Origin: Pseudomonadota bacterium
GTDB lineage: Bacteria > Pseudomonadota > Gammaproteobacteria > Burkholderiales > Burkholderiaceae_E
Assembly (NCBI GenBank): GCA_023388075.1
Contig: JAEWGX010000134.1
Location: forward strand, 54,076 to 118,075
Direction of reading: 5' to 3'
DNA length: 64,000 nucleotides
In this document: positions 1-8,189 of the stretch, in pieces
How the letters are laid out: each line of letters starts with the position of its first letter
Position numbering within the stretch: position 1 is the first letter of the stretch
Translations under genes and position numbers: made by a program
The notes under the pieces: generated by a model
Databases searched by the model: none
Told to the model about the DNA's origin: nothing
What the model saw: only the letters and a program-made list of their open reading frames with translations

Positions 1-2
1 TG

Positions 3-587
3 GGCGGCATCTACTCCGGGGTGTTCACGCCCACCGAATCGGCCGCGGTGGCGGTGGCGGTCGCTCTGTTGGTGGGCCTGCTGCAGGGGACCATCCGCCT
101 GAAGGACTTTCCCTCGATGCTGGAAACGTCGGCGCGGGTGAACGGCGTCATCCTGCCGATCATCGCCGTGGCCGTGCTCTTTGCCCAGGCGCTGACCGTG
201 CTGGACGTGCCGCAGACCTTCGTACGGGAGCTGATCGGGATCACCGACGATCCGTCGGCGCTGACGCTGGTGATGCTGGTCATCTTCATCATCGCCGGGA
301 TGTTCATGGAGACGACGCCCAACATCGTCATCCTCGCCCCGCTGCTCTACCCGGTCGCCGCCACTATCGGCATGGACCCGATTCACTTCTGCGTCTTCAT
401 GATCACGTCGCTCGGCCTCGGCTTCATCACGCCGCCGATGGGACTGAACCTGTTCGTCATGGCCGGCCTCACCGGGCAGCCGATCATGTCCATCGCCCAG
501 CGTGCCGTGCCCTTCGTCGGCGCGATGGTGCTGATCTCCATCATCGTGGCGTTCCTGCCGCAGCTGTCACTCGTGCTGGTGCGCTGA
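3..587 (+). CDS. dctM: TRAP transporter large permease (DctM), 3' part only
   Basis: C-terminal 194 residues of the large membrane subunit of a TRAP solute:Na+/H+ symporter. The frame is open from base 3 with no start, so the gene begins left of the window. The first residues (GGIYSGVFTPTESAAVA) match the conserved DctM signature that precedes the second half of the 12-TM domain. Further hydrophobic helices follow, with the family-typical FMETTPNIVILAPLL and ITPPMGLNLFV stretches. Its receptor and small permease are presumably off the left edge. It is on the opposite strand from the TRAP operon at 1516-4537, so it belongs to a different transporter. Confidence 0.9.
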   Translation, partial: GGIYSGVFTPTESAAVAVAVALLVGLLQGTIRLKDFPSMLETSARVNGVILPIIAVAVLFAQALTVLDVPQTFVRELIGITDDPSALTLVMLVIFIIAGMFMETTPNIVILAPLLYPVAATIGMDPIHFCVFMITSLGLGFITPPMGLNLFVMAGLTGQPIMSIAQRAVPFVGAMVLISIIVAFLPQLSLVLVR

Positions 588-716
588 CTCTTCGAAGCCG
601 TAGTGGCCTGCAACCCCGCGGGATGACATTCCGCGTTGGAGCCGCGTACGCGGCGCCGCCGCACCGCTGCGCGCCCAATACAATGCCGAGTCATCAAGAA
701 GACCGAAGGAGTCACC

Positions 717-1499
717 ATGAGCATGCGAGACGAGATCGCGCACGTCCAGCGTACGTATCCAATGCAATCATTGACCGTGAACGGCCACGAATGGCACTGG
801 CTGGACACGAGCGGCCCAGGACCGGAGGTGGTTCTGCTGCATGGCTCCGCGGCGGATGCATTCATGTTCGCGAGGACAATGGTCGCGCTAGGCGAGCGTC
901 TGCGAATGGTGTCCGTCACGATTCCCGCCATAAGCGATCCAGCGCCCTTCGTCGAAGGCCTGCTGCATGTCCTCGACCGCGTCGACGTGAAGAAGACCGC
1001 GATGGTCGGGTCGTCCATGGGCGCTTACCTCGCGCCGCACTTCGCCGCCCGCTACCCCGAACGCGTGAGCGCACTGCTTCTGGGGAACGGCTTCGTGGAC
1101 TCCAGTGACCTCACGGGCCCGCTATTCGATCGGGCGTATCTCGAGGCGGTGGACGAGGACACCTTGCATGCCGAATGGACCGAACGGATCGCGGCTGCAC
1201 CCGACTCGGACCTCAAGATCCTTCAGCAGTTCATGATGAGTCGGAAGCCGCCGGAAGCACTCAAGGCTCATTTCCTGATGGTGGTACGGGCCAAGCCCTG
1301 CCCGCCACTGTCCCTGTCTCCGAAGTCGATCACGGTGCTGACGTGCGAAGACGATCCGGTCATCTCTGCTTCCGCGCGACGCAGGGCCGAAGCCCAGTTC
1401 CCGGGAGCGCGGATGGTCTCCATGGAAGCGGGCGGACACTACCCGCACGTGTTGAATCCGGGACCCTATCAGGCCCTGCTCCGCTCGGTCTGTGAGTGA
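717..1499 (+). CDS. Alpha/beta hydrolase, maspardin-like
   Basis: A 260-residue alpha/beta-hydrolase-fold protein. Visible elements are the oxyanion-hole turn VLLHGSAAD, the nucleophile elbow GSSMG (Ser in VGSSMGAYLA), an acidic residue in the CEDDPV loop and a late His in GGHYPHV, so the catalytic triad looks complete. The spacing and the LLLGNGFVDSSDL segment after the elbow remind me of the maspardin (SPG21) branch rather than of esterases or dehalogenases. The ATG at 717 is preferred over an upstream in-frame ATG at 636 because GAAGGAG lies just before it and the extra 27 residues are Arg-rich and unlike the family. A TACAAT box is at 679-684. It stands alone, converging on dctM. Substrate unknown. 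Confidence 0.8.
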   Translation: MSMRDEIAHVQRTYPMQSLTVNGHEWHWLDTSGPGPEVVLLHGSAADAFMFARTMVALGERLRMVSVTIPAISDPAPFVEGLLHVLDRVDVKKTAMVGSSMGAYLAPHFAARYPERVSALLLGNGFVDSSDLTGPLFDRAYLEAVDEDTLHAEWTERIAAAPDSDLKILQQFMMSRKPPEALKAHFLMVVRAKPCPPLSLSPKSITVLTCEDDPVISASARRRAEAQFPGARMVSMEAGGHYPHVLNPGPYQALLRSVCE

Positions 1500-1515
1500 C
1501 GGGTCATCCGCAGGT

Positions 1516-2844
1516 TCAGTACCTGATATGGACGAGGTAGGTTGCCAATTGCGGGAAGGCAACCAATACCATCAGGACAACGAACATCGCTATCGCGAAG
1601 TACGAGGACCCGATGAACACCGTCTTGAGCGGGATGTCGGCTCGGGCGAGGGTGGAATGCACCACGAAGGCAGAAAGGCCGAAGGGGGGCGTGAGGAGCC
1701 CGATCTCGGCGGCCATGATGGTAACGATGCCGAACCAGATCATGTCTACGTTGTAGGGCGCCAGAATGACGCTGAATAGAGGCACCATGATCAGCATGAT
1801 CGAGACCGAGTCGATCAACGTTCCAAGAGCGAGGACGATGGCGATGTAGATGGCGATCAGCATCGCATAGCTGGCGTTCATCTCCGTGATGACGGAGCCG
1901 ATCTGGGTCGGAAGGCCAGAGACACCGAGCATGCGGCTGTACATGCTGGCGCCGACGATCATGAAGAGCACCACGGCGCTCACATTCCCGGTTTCGAGCA
2001 GGACCTGCCCAAAGGATTTCCAGGTCAGGGCACGCTTGGCCACGGCAACGATCAGCGCGATCAGCGAGCCAACGGCGGCCGCCTCGATAGGAGTGAAGAT
2101 GCCGGTGTAGATACCGCCCATCACCGAGATCACGAGGATCGCGACCGGCACCGCCTGTTGCCAGAGCGGTACATCGGATTCCCGAACCGCACGAGCCTCC
2201 GAGGCGAACGATCCTGATTCCATCACCAGGCTTGGAAAGCGGTACGCCATGACCAGGATCATCAAGGCGAATGCCAGCACGATGGCGATGCCGGGCCCAA
2301 TACCGGCGATGAACAAGTCGCCGATCGATTGCTCGGCGATGATCCCGTAGACGATCATCAGCACGCTTGGTGGGATGAGCATGCCCAGGATCGAGGAGCC
2401 GGCCACCACGCCTACGGCGAACTGAGCCCGGTAGCCGTGGCGCATCATCTCCGGTACGGACAGCTTGGCGAAGATCGATGCAGACGCCACCGACACGCCA
2501 GTCACTGCGGCAAAGATTGCGTTTGCGATAACGGTCGCGATCCCCAGGGAGCCGCGCACCTTCCCTATGAGCCGGTGAGCCAGGTCATAGGTGTCGCGCC
2601 CCATCCCTGCCACCCCTGCCAACGAGCCCATGAGTATGTAGAGAGGAACGACCGCGAAGACGGAGTCACTGATGCTTTGTGACGCCGCCGCCCACAGGTG
2701 AAACACGGCGACGTCCAGGTCGCCGCGGATGATCCATACGCCGATGAACGATACAAGCGCGAGGACGATCGCGACGTGCATCCCCAGATAGATCAGGAGA
2801 AGCATCGCCAGGACCGATGCAAAGGCTATCTCGAAGGCCGTCAT
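1516..2844 (-). CDS. dctM: TRAP transporter large permease (DctM)
   Basis: Full-length 442-residue large permease of a TRAP transporter, the subunit that forms the substrate and ion pathway. It is almost entirely hydrophobic (about 12 helices), with the DctM signatures YTGIFTPIEAAAVGS, LIDSVSIMLIMVPLF and LLTPPFGLSAFV. It is the last gene of the minus-strand order dctP-dctQ-dctM, 41 bases after dctQ, and downstream of a VOC dioxygenase and a flavin hydroxylase. It most likely imports the acid those enzymes degrade. Size is normal for the family. Confidence 0.95.
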   Translation of the reverse strand: MTAFEIAFASVLAMLLLIYLGMHVAIVLALVSFIGVWIIRGDLDVAVFHLWAAASQSISDSVFAVVPLYILMGSLAGVAGMGRDTYDLAHRLIGKVRGSLGIATVIANAIFAAVTGVSVASASIFAKLSVPEMMRHGYRAQFAVGVVAGSSILGMLIPPSVLMIVYGIIAEQSIGDLFIAGIGPGIAIVLAFALMILVMAYRFPSLVMESGSFASEARAVRESDVPLWQQAVPVAILVISVMGGIYTGIFTPIEAAAVGSLIALIVAVAKRALTWKSFGQVLLETGNVSAVVLFMIVGASMYSRMLGVSGLPTQIGSVITEMNASYAMLIAIYIAIVLALGTLIDSVSIMLIMVPLFSVILAPYNVDMIWFGIVTIMAAEIGLLTPPFGLSAFVVHSTLARADIPLKTVFIGSSYFAIAMFVVLMVLVAFPQLATYLVHIRY

Positions 2845-2885
2845 AGGGCTCCGTATCTACGTACGATTGCAGGTTGTGCGGCCGC

Positions 2886-3410
2886 TCAGGCGTGATGCCG
2901 AGAGAGAAGTCGTCGGACCGATATGAAGAATAGAGAGGTGAACTGGACAGCCATCAGGAGGCATCCGTAGAGGATGAGGAGGAGCACCGGCCACTCCGGG
3001 ACGATGAACACACCCTGGTTCCCGACGGTGAATCCACCGTGATATGCCTCGAGGGTCTTGGGCACGCCCGCGTAGAGGATGGCGACCATGAGCGCCAGTC
3101 CTGCCGCATAGAACAGCGCGTTCATGCCCGTCGCTCCCGCAGGCCAACGCCTCTCCAGTGTGCTGAAGAAGGCTTCCGAGCGAGTGTGCCTGCCGTCGCG
3201 CAACGCCTGGGTGACCTGCAAATAGAGCATGCCGACGATCGACATCTCCATGATCTCGTTGACGCCGACGATCGGCGCGCTGAATGCGGTACGCATGAAG
3301 ACGTCAGCGACAATGAGGGCCATCAGGACGCAGACCCAGAGGGATCCGATCCAGTTGCTGACCTTCACGACCCAGGCGAACAGGCGGCTCGCGCCGCCTG
3401 TCTCGTTCAA
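2886..3410 (-). CDS. dctQ: TRAP transporter small permease (DctQ)
   Basis: A 174-residue, four-helix small TRAP permease. Typical features are LIVADVFMRTAF near the first helix and the NEIMEMSIVGMLYLQ segment, followed by two C-terminal helices. I place the start at a TTG at 3410 whose TTGA overlaps the dctP stop codon (TGA, 3409-3407), giving translational coupling. A longer open frame to 3803 runs antiphase through dctP and is not credible. The next ATG lies inside the first helix, so a non-ATG start is needed. DctQ pairs with DctM at 1516-2844. Confidence 0.88.
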   Translation of the reverse strand: MNETGGASRLFAWVVKVSNWIGSLWVCVLMALIVADVFMRTAFSAPIVGVNEIMEMSIVGMLYLQVTQALRDGRHTRSEAFFSTLERRWPAGATGMNALFYAAGLALMVAILYAGVPKTLEAYHGGFTVGNQGVFIVPEWPVLLLILYGCLLMAVQFTSLFFISVRRLLSRHHA

Positions 3411-4537
3411 GCGCGGTCCCAGTGGCGGGTTACCACCTGGCCTCCTTCGCGCATGCGGTCCATGTAGAACTTCAGGATCTCGCGGCCGGGGATGCCCTGC
3501 TTCTGGACACGGTCTGCCCATTCCAGCGCAATGTTGTCCATCCCGTTCGCCCACTTGAGCCTGTCGGCCTCCGGAAGAACGGAAGTCACCATCCCGAACT
3601 CCTTGGTGCACTGTTCGACGGAGGATTTGGAGCCGTCGACCAGGAGCTTCAGCTGCTCCTTGTCCCAGGTGGGAGCGGCGGCCACGAAGGCTGCCTTGAC
3701 CTCGTCGGGCTGTCGCTTCCAGAACTTGCTGACGTTGACGCACAGGTTCACATTCGCGTTGGCGCCAAGGCCGGCATCGAGCAGGTACTTCGCCGGCTGG
3801 CAAAGCTTGAAGGCGCCCAGCGACTGCGGCGTTGCCATGGCTGCCTCGTAGATGCCGGTGTTCAGCCCGGTGTACCAGTCAGCCATCGATGCCGTGACTG
3901 GCGTTGCTCCCATGCGCTGGAGCCAACGCAGATTGGGGCCGACACCGGCGATCTTCATCCCCCGCATGTCATCGAGGGTCTTGATCTGCTTCTTCGAGAT
4001 GATGACGTAGGCATCACAGTTGGGTGTCGTCTGCAACATCTTCTGGTTGTACTTTGCCCAGACGTCCGTGAAGACAGGAAATTTCGCCTCGACTTCGCCG
4101 AAGACCTTCGACAGGAAGACGGGGTCATTCGTGGTGAAGGGCGTCACGAATGGAATCTCGAACATCGGCACCCGGTCGAAGTAGTACGGCGTCGGCACGA
4201 CGGCGATGTCACCAAGGCCCGCCTGGAGCGCCTCGAACTCGCCGCGCGGCTTGGCGATCTGGCCGCTGTGCGCCATGTTCCAGTTGATCTTGTACTTTCC
4301 CGTCTTGGCCAGCTCCGCGTCCACATGCTGGACGTAGCCGTTGACGAACGATCCCACGAAGGTAGCGCCCGGAGGAAAGCCGGCGATGAAGGTGACATCG
4401 ATCACTTGCTGGGCGTGAGCGTTCCGGATGAACGGCACGGCGGTTGCCGCTACGCCCACCGCGCCCTGAGCCAACAGGGCTCGCCGGCCGCGAAGCGGGG
4501 TGGGGCCCTGAAACCGGTTCTTGTCTTTGAGTGTCAT
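3407..4537 (-). CDS. dctP: TRAP transporter substrate-binding protein (DctP)
   Basis: Periplasmic TRAP receptor of 376 residues. The N-terminus carries RGRRALLAQGAVGVAATAV followed by AHAQ, a signal peptide with an Arg pair that suggests Tat export. The mature part has the DctP-type segments QAGLGDIAVVP, LDDMRGMKIAGVGP and a C-terminal helical region. The ATG at 4537 has GGAGAC just upstream. An upstream extension in the same frame is Arg-rich and overlaps the preceding VOC gene, so it is rejected. It is the first transporter gene of the operon, 59 bases after the VOC gene, and its stop overlaps the dctQ start. Confidence 0.93.
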   Translation of the reverse strand: MTLKDKNRFQGPTPLRGRRALLAQGAVGVAATAVPFIRNAHAQQVIDVTFIAGFPPGATFVGSFVNGYVQHVDAELAKTGKYKINWNMAHSGQIAKPRGEFEALQAGLGDIAVVPTPYYFDRVPMFEIPFVTPFTTNDPVFLSKVFGEVEAKFPVFTDVWAKYNQKMLQTTPNCDAYVIISKKQIKTLDDMRGMKIAGVGPNLRWLQRMGATPVTASMADWYTGLNTGIYEAAMATPQSLGAFKLCQPAKYLLDAGLGANANVNLCVNVSKFWKRQPDEVKAAFVAAAPTWDKEQLKLLVDGSKSSVEQCTKEFGMVTSVLPEADRLKWANGMDNIALEWADRVQKQGIPGREILKFYMDRMREGGQVVTRHWDRA

Positions 4538-4596
4538 GATGTCTCCAGGTTGGTTGGTGTGGGAACGGTCGGGATCGCGATTGCGTCGCGCTGCGC

Positions 4597-5085
4597 TCAA
4601 CTCGCGAAGACGCGGTATTCGGCCGGATCGAACCAGTCGAGTACCCCGTTGTAGCGCAAGTCGTCCGGTATCGCCGGCTCCGGAATACCCTCGACGGCCG
4701 CGTCGAACGTCAACTCGAGCAGGATGCCGTTCGGGTCGTGGACAAAGAGTTGCCACAACCCGAGCACTGGAGCGACCTGTCCCCGCCACGACAAGCCGTA
4801 CTCTTCCAGGCGTCGCCGCGTTTCCTCGTAGCCCCGGCAGAAGTAGCTGAGGTGGTGAACCGCCGCACCGCCGTAGGGCACCTTGCCGTCCACCTCCGCG
4901 AACCGCCCACCGAACACGTGGATCAAGTCGTGGCCTCCGGGGGTTTGCGAGCGAAGCCAGAACCCCGGGACGTCCATTTGCGGACGTCGCTCGTCCACCA
5001 GCATGCCGAGGAACTTCGTATAGAAGTTCCGCGTGATGTCTAGGTCATGGGCGCGGATTGCGTTGTGAAACAGACCGCAGATCAT
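4597..5085 (-). CDS. VOC-family protein, probable extradiol dioxygenase or glyoxalase type
   Basis: A 162-residue single vicinal-oxygen-chelate module. The expected metal ligands are visible: His7 (FHNAIRAHDL), His77/78 (VHHLSYF) and Glu124 (GILLELTFD). The DPNG loop before the last ligand is typical. Single-module VOC proteins form dimers with the metal between repeats. It lies between a flavin hydroxylase (16 bases upstream) and dctP, so a ring-cleavage role on the hydroxylated product is the simplest reading, but glyoxalase or isomerase activity cannot be excluded. Confidence 0.85.
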   Translation of the reverse strand: MICGLFHNAIRAHDLDITRNFYTKFLGMLVDERRPQMDVPGFWLRSQTPGGHDLIHVFGGRFAEVDGKVPYGGAAVHHLSYFCRGYEETRRRLEEYGLSWRGQVAPVLGLWQLFVHDPNGILLELTFDAAVEGIPEPAIPDDLRYNGVLDWFDPAEYRVFAS

Positions 5086-5101
5086 GTGTACTCCTGGCTG
5101 G

Positions 5102-6307
5102 TCATACGTTGTGCATCAGCATGGCGGACTCCCGGATGATTTCAGCCGTCGGGAGGGTCGGAACATGCCTTGGATTGCCTTTCGGCCATTCCAGGTACGC
5201 ACCCAGATAGCGCCCTCTCTTCACGAGCGCTTCGCCGAAGGGCTGTCTGAGGGACTGGAAGGCCTGGAGGGCCTCGGGTACGCGCCGCTCCGATTCCAGC
5301 GCCGACGCCAGCGTGGTGGCATCGGTCGCAGCCTTGGCTACGCCGGCACCCACATGCGGACGAGCCACGCAGGCGGCGTCACCGATAAGAGCAACGTGGC
5401 GGAACGCGATCCGGCTTGGGATCATGTCGTAGATCGGCTGCAGGAACGGTCGCTCGATCCGGCGTATCAGTGTCGCGAAATCCGGGGGAAGCAAGGTGGC
5501 GGCGTCCTCGTGCAGTCGATCGATGTGCACCGATGCGATTCGGACAGGGGGGATCTGGTATCGGTGGCGAACGCCCTCGTTGTCGGTGAGCAAGGAGGGT
5601 AGCTCGGACTCGGCGTCGTAGGGGCGGTACCAGAGAAACGAGAACCTGCGCCGGCCTGGGGCCACGCTGTCGTCGGCCCCAGCGACCGGGTAGCAGATCA
5701 ACTGCTGGTCCTCATTCATGAAGAAGTTGAGGAAGCGAGCGTAGCGATCGCGGAAGGAAGGAGGCATGGCCGTCTCTTCAAGCAGGCCGCGCCAGGCCAC
5801 ATAGCCACAGTACCGCGGCGCCTCGTCCGGCTCGCACCGCTCTCTTACCGTTGACCAGCTTCCATCGGCGCCAACGACGAGGTCGGCGTCCCGCCGGGTT
5901 CCGTCGGCGAACAAGACGCTGGCGCCTCCGTCGCTATCGACCACGTCCACGACCGCACGCCCCAGGTGGTACTGCCGCGGCGGCAACGCGGCAAGCAGTC
6001 GACGGTAGAGGAGTCCCCATGAAGTCAGGTATTGGGGATAGTCATGGCGGGCGATCTCGGTTCCTGACTGGTCGTACGCTGCCCTGCCCTCGACCTGGAT
6101 GCCGATGAGCTCGTCTACCTTCGCACCGGCAGTCCGCATGGCCTCGAACAGTTCGTCGTGTGTGCCAATGCCCGCCCCGCGAGAATCCAGGCTCGAGCTC
6201 GCCCGTTCGAACACCTCGACTTCCCAGCCGGCCCTGTGCAGCAGATTCCCTGCAAACAGCCCTGCTACGGATCCGCCCACGACAATCGCAGATCGCTTTG
6301 CTACCAC
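5102..6307 (-). CDS. FAD-dependent hydroxylase, 2,6-dihydroxypyridine 3-monooxygenase type
   Basis: A group A flavoprotein aromatic hydroxylase of 401 residues. The N-terminus carries the FAD dinucleotide fold (IVVGGSVAGLFAGNLL) and an acidic strand end (VEVFERASSSL). ADLVVGADGSWS follows mid-protein, and the FAD ribityl-binding GDAACVARPHVGAGVAKA is near the C-terminus. The region around ICYPVAGAD, the FLWYRPYD segment and the ARPHVGAG variant of the usual GD motif resemble DhpH of pyridine catabolism more than salicylate or phenol hydroxylases. I use GTG at 6307: AAGGAG sits 8 bases before it, inside the longer reading that begins with TTG at 6334. It follows gntR and precedes the VOC gene. 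Substrate not proven. Confidence 0.85.
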   Translation of the reverse strand: MVAKRSAIVVGGSVAGLFAGNLLHRAGWEVEVFERASSSLDSRGAGIGTHDELFEAMRTAGAKVDELIGIQVEGRAAYDQSGTEIARHDYPQYLTSWGLLYRRLLAALPPRQYHLGRAVVDVVDSDGGASVLFADGTRRDADLVVGADGSWSTVRERCEPDEAPRYCGYVAWRGLLEETAMPPSFRDRYARFLNFFMNEDQQLICYPVAGADDSVAPGRRRFSFLWYRPYDAESELPSLLTDNEGVRHRYQIPPVRIASVHIDRLHEDAATLLPPDFATLIRRIERPFLQPIYDMIPSRIAFRHVALIGDAACVARPHVGAGVAKAATDATTLASALESERRVPEALQAFQSLRQPFGEALVKRGRYLGAYLEWPKGNPRHVPTLPTAEIIRESAMLMHNV

Positions 6308-6361
6308 CCCGGAGATCTCCTTAGATATTGGCAACGGCCTGTTGACGGTTGACCAGGCCGA

Positions 6362-7183
6362 TCATTGCGCCTCCGTGACGACCATCTTCCGGGCCGTGGG
6401 AGGGACGTAGACTTCGTGGAAGTACACCGTTCCGATTGCCGCTGACCGCCCGATAGCTTCCACGATCCCCCCCACGGTTCGAGCCGGGATGCCCATTGCC
6501 TGGCATGCCCGGTTTGGCAGCAGTCCGATCCGTATGGTCCGAACGGCTTCGGTGACCCGGGAGCTGATCTGGTCTGCAATGAGCGTCTTCAGGCTCACCC
6601 CGGATAGCGTCTGCAGCGGACACGTTGCGATCTGCGGGAAACGGCGCTTGCTCATGTAGCAGCGCGAGAGGAGATAGAACTCGTTGTTTACGCTGAGTCG
6701 CCGATCGATCCGGAAGACCGGCTCGTCGGCAGCGAAGTGTTGCGTCCAGGCGCCGACGGGGATAGTGAAGTCCCGTCTGACCACCTCCGAGAACAGCGGG
6801 AGGTCATCAGTCTCGTCATCGTTGAGAAACCGGCATACGAGGATGTTTGCCAGGCGAGTCTGCGGCTTGCTGACGAAGGTTCCGCTACCCTGCGTTCGCG
6901 TGATGGCGCCGTTTCCCTCCAACTCCGAAAGCGCCCGCTGCACCGTGCCCTGACTCAAGGCGGTCATGCGCACGAATTCCAGTTCGGTTGGAAGGCGGTG
7001 ACCAGCGCGCCAGAAGCCCCTCGCGATCCCTTCAGCGATGGCTGCCCTGAGACGCACGTACTTCGGGACTCCGTGCGCCTCGCGACGGAGGAGCTGCAGA
7101 AACTGCTGCCAGATCTCGTCGTGCTCGGTCCGCGCCGACTCCGCAGGTCTGGGCTTGGTCGCGTTCGGACGTCTCGTTGGCAC
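6362..7183 (-). CDS. GntR-family regulator with UTRA domain (HutC subfamily)
   Basis: A 273-residue transcription factor. A winged helix spans about residues 40-107 (LRAAIAEGIARGFWRAGHRLPTEL, recognition helix SQGTVQRALSELEGNGAI, wing RTQGSGTFVS). A C-terminal UTRA-type effector domain with FRIDRRLSVN and YLLSRCYM follows. The start is GTG at 7183. It heads the minus-strand hydroxylase/VOC/TRAP operon and is divergent from the isocitrate-lyase-like gene at 7311. A perfect 10-bp palindrome lies 28 bases upstream of its start (7211-7220). The likely role is repression of its own operon, relieved by the imported acid. Confidence 0.92.
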   Translation of the reverse strand: MPTRRPNATKPRPAESARTEHDEIWQQFLQLLRREAHGVPKYVRLRAAIAEGIARGFWRAGHRLPTELEFVRMTALSQGTVQRALSELEGNGAITRTQGSGTFVSKPQTRLANILVCRFLNDDETDDLPLFSEVVRRDFTIPVGAWTQHFAADEPVFRIDRRLSVNNEFYLLSRCYMSKRRFPQIATCPLQTLSGVSLKTLIADQISSRVTEAVRTIRIGLLPNRACQAMGIPARTVGGIVEAIGRSAAIGTVYFHEVYVPPTARKMVVTEAQ

Positions 7184-7210
7184 GGTCGATCAGCTGGAAA
7201 GTACTCTAGA

Positions 7211-7220
7211 ACTATATAGT
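7211..7220. promoter_or_regulatory. Palindrome in gntR divergent promoter, candidate GntR operator
   Basis: ACTATATAGT is a perfect 10-bp inverted repeat in the AT-rich middle of the 127-base gap between gntR and the 7311 gene. Outer TACT (7203-7206) and AGTA (7218-7221) extend it imperfectly. Its place fits a GntR-family operator controlling both directions. Confidence 0.5.
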
Positions 7221-7310
7221 ATTTCACGGCCACCGCCAAGATCCGTTCGCTATGGGCAGCCGCGTGACATCCCGGGTTACGCTTTAGGGAACGCAGCGCA
7301 TGGAGTGAAG

Positions 7311-8189
7311 ATGCAACCAACCCACCCCGAGAACCTTCGAGGCCGCCTCGCCACCGGCGACATCCTCGTAGCCCCCGGCATCTACGATGCGCTCACCGCG
7401 CTCATCGCCGAGCAGGCCGGCTTCGAGGCGCTCTACCTCTCCGGCGCCTCCATCGCGTACACGCACCTTGGTCGCTCCGACGTGGGCCTTGTCTCCTACA
7501 CGGAAGTGGAGCAAGTGCTGGCGCGCATCACCGAACGGGTCGCGGTGCCGGTCATCGTCGATGCCGATACCGGCTTCGGCAATGCCTTGAACGTGGTGCG
7601 CACCGTCAAGGGCTTCGAGCGGGCCGGCGCCGCGATGATCCAGCTGGAGGACCAGACCTTTCCGAAGCGGTGCGGACACCTCGACGGCAAGTCGGTCGTG
7701 CCGGTCGCCGAGATGGCCGGCAAGCTCGACGCCGCCCTGGACGCCCGCGCCCGGGCCGACACGCTGATCCTGGCGCGCACCGATGCGGTTGCCGTGGAGG
7801 GTCTCGACGCCGCCATGGACCGGGCCGAGGTCTACCTGGAACACGGCGCGGACGTCCTCTTCATCGAGGCGGTCCGGTCGCCTGAGCAGATGGACAGGGT
7901 ATGCAGCCGCTTTGCCAAGCGGGTGCCGCTGCTGGTGAACCTGGTCGAGGGCGGCAAGACGCCCATGGAGCCGGTGGCGTCGCTGCAGGCGCGCGGCTTC
8001 CGGATCGCGATCTTTCCCGGCGGCACGGCGCGCGCGGTGGCGCACTGCCTGCAGCGGTACTACGCAAGCCTGCGGGAGAACGGGTCTACCGTGCCGTTCA
8101 GGGACGCGATGCTGGACTTCGACGGCCTCAACGCGGTGATCGGAACGCCGGAGCTGATGGCGCTGGGGAAGCGGTACGAGGGGCGCTAG
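7311..8189 (+). CDS. Isocitrate lyase/PEP mutase family protein
   Basis: A 292-residue TIM-barrel enzyme of the isocitrate lyase/PEP mutase superfamily. Landmarks are LVAPGIYDALTALIAEQAGFEALYLSG at the N-terminus, VIVDADTGFGN (Mg-binding Asp residues), AAMIQLEDQTFPKRCGHLDGK (catalytic loop with the family Lys-Arg-Cys-Gly-His) and LILARTDAV. Presence of KRCGH favours C-C lyase activity (methylisocitrate, dimethylmalate or oxaloacetate type) over phosphonate chemistry. The ATG at 7311 follows GGAGTGAAG; an ATG at 7300 runs straight into a stop. It is divergent from the gntR operon and converges on lysR, overlapping it by 62 bases. Confidence 0.9.
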   Translation: MQPTHPENLRGRLATGDILVAPGIYDALTALIAEQAGFEALYLSGASIAYTHLGRSDVGLVSYTEVEQVLARITERVAVPVIVDADTGFGNALNVVRTVKGFERAGAAMIQLEDQTFPKRCGHLDGKSVVPVAEMAGKLDAALDARARADTLILARTDAVAVEGLDAAMDRAEVYLEHGADVLFIEAVRSPEQMDRVCSRFAKRVPLLVNLVEGGKTPMEPVASLQARGFRIAIFPGGTARAVAHCLQRYYASLRENGSTVPFRDAMLDFDGLNAVIGTPELMALGKRYEGR

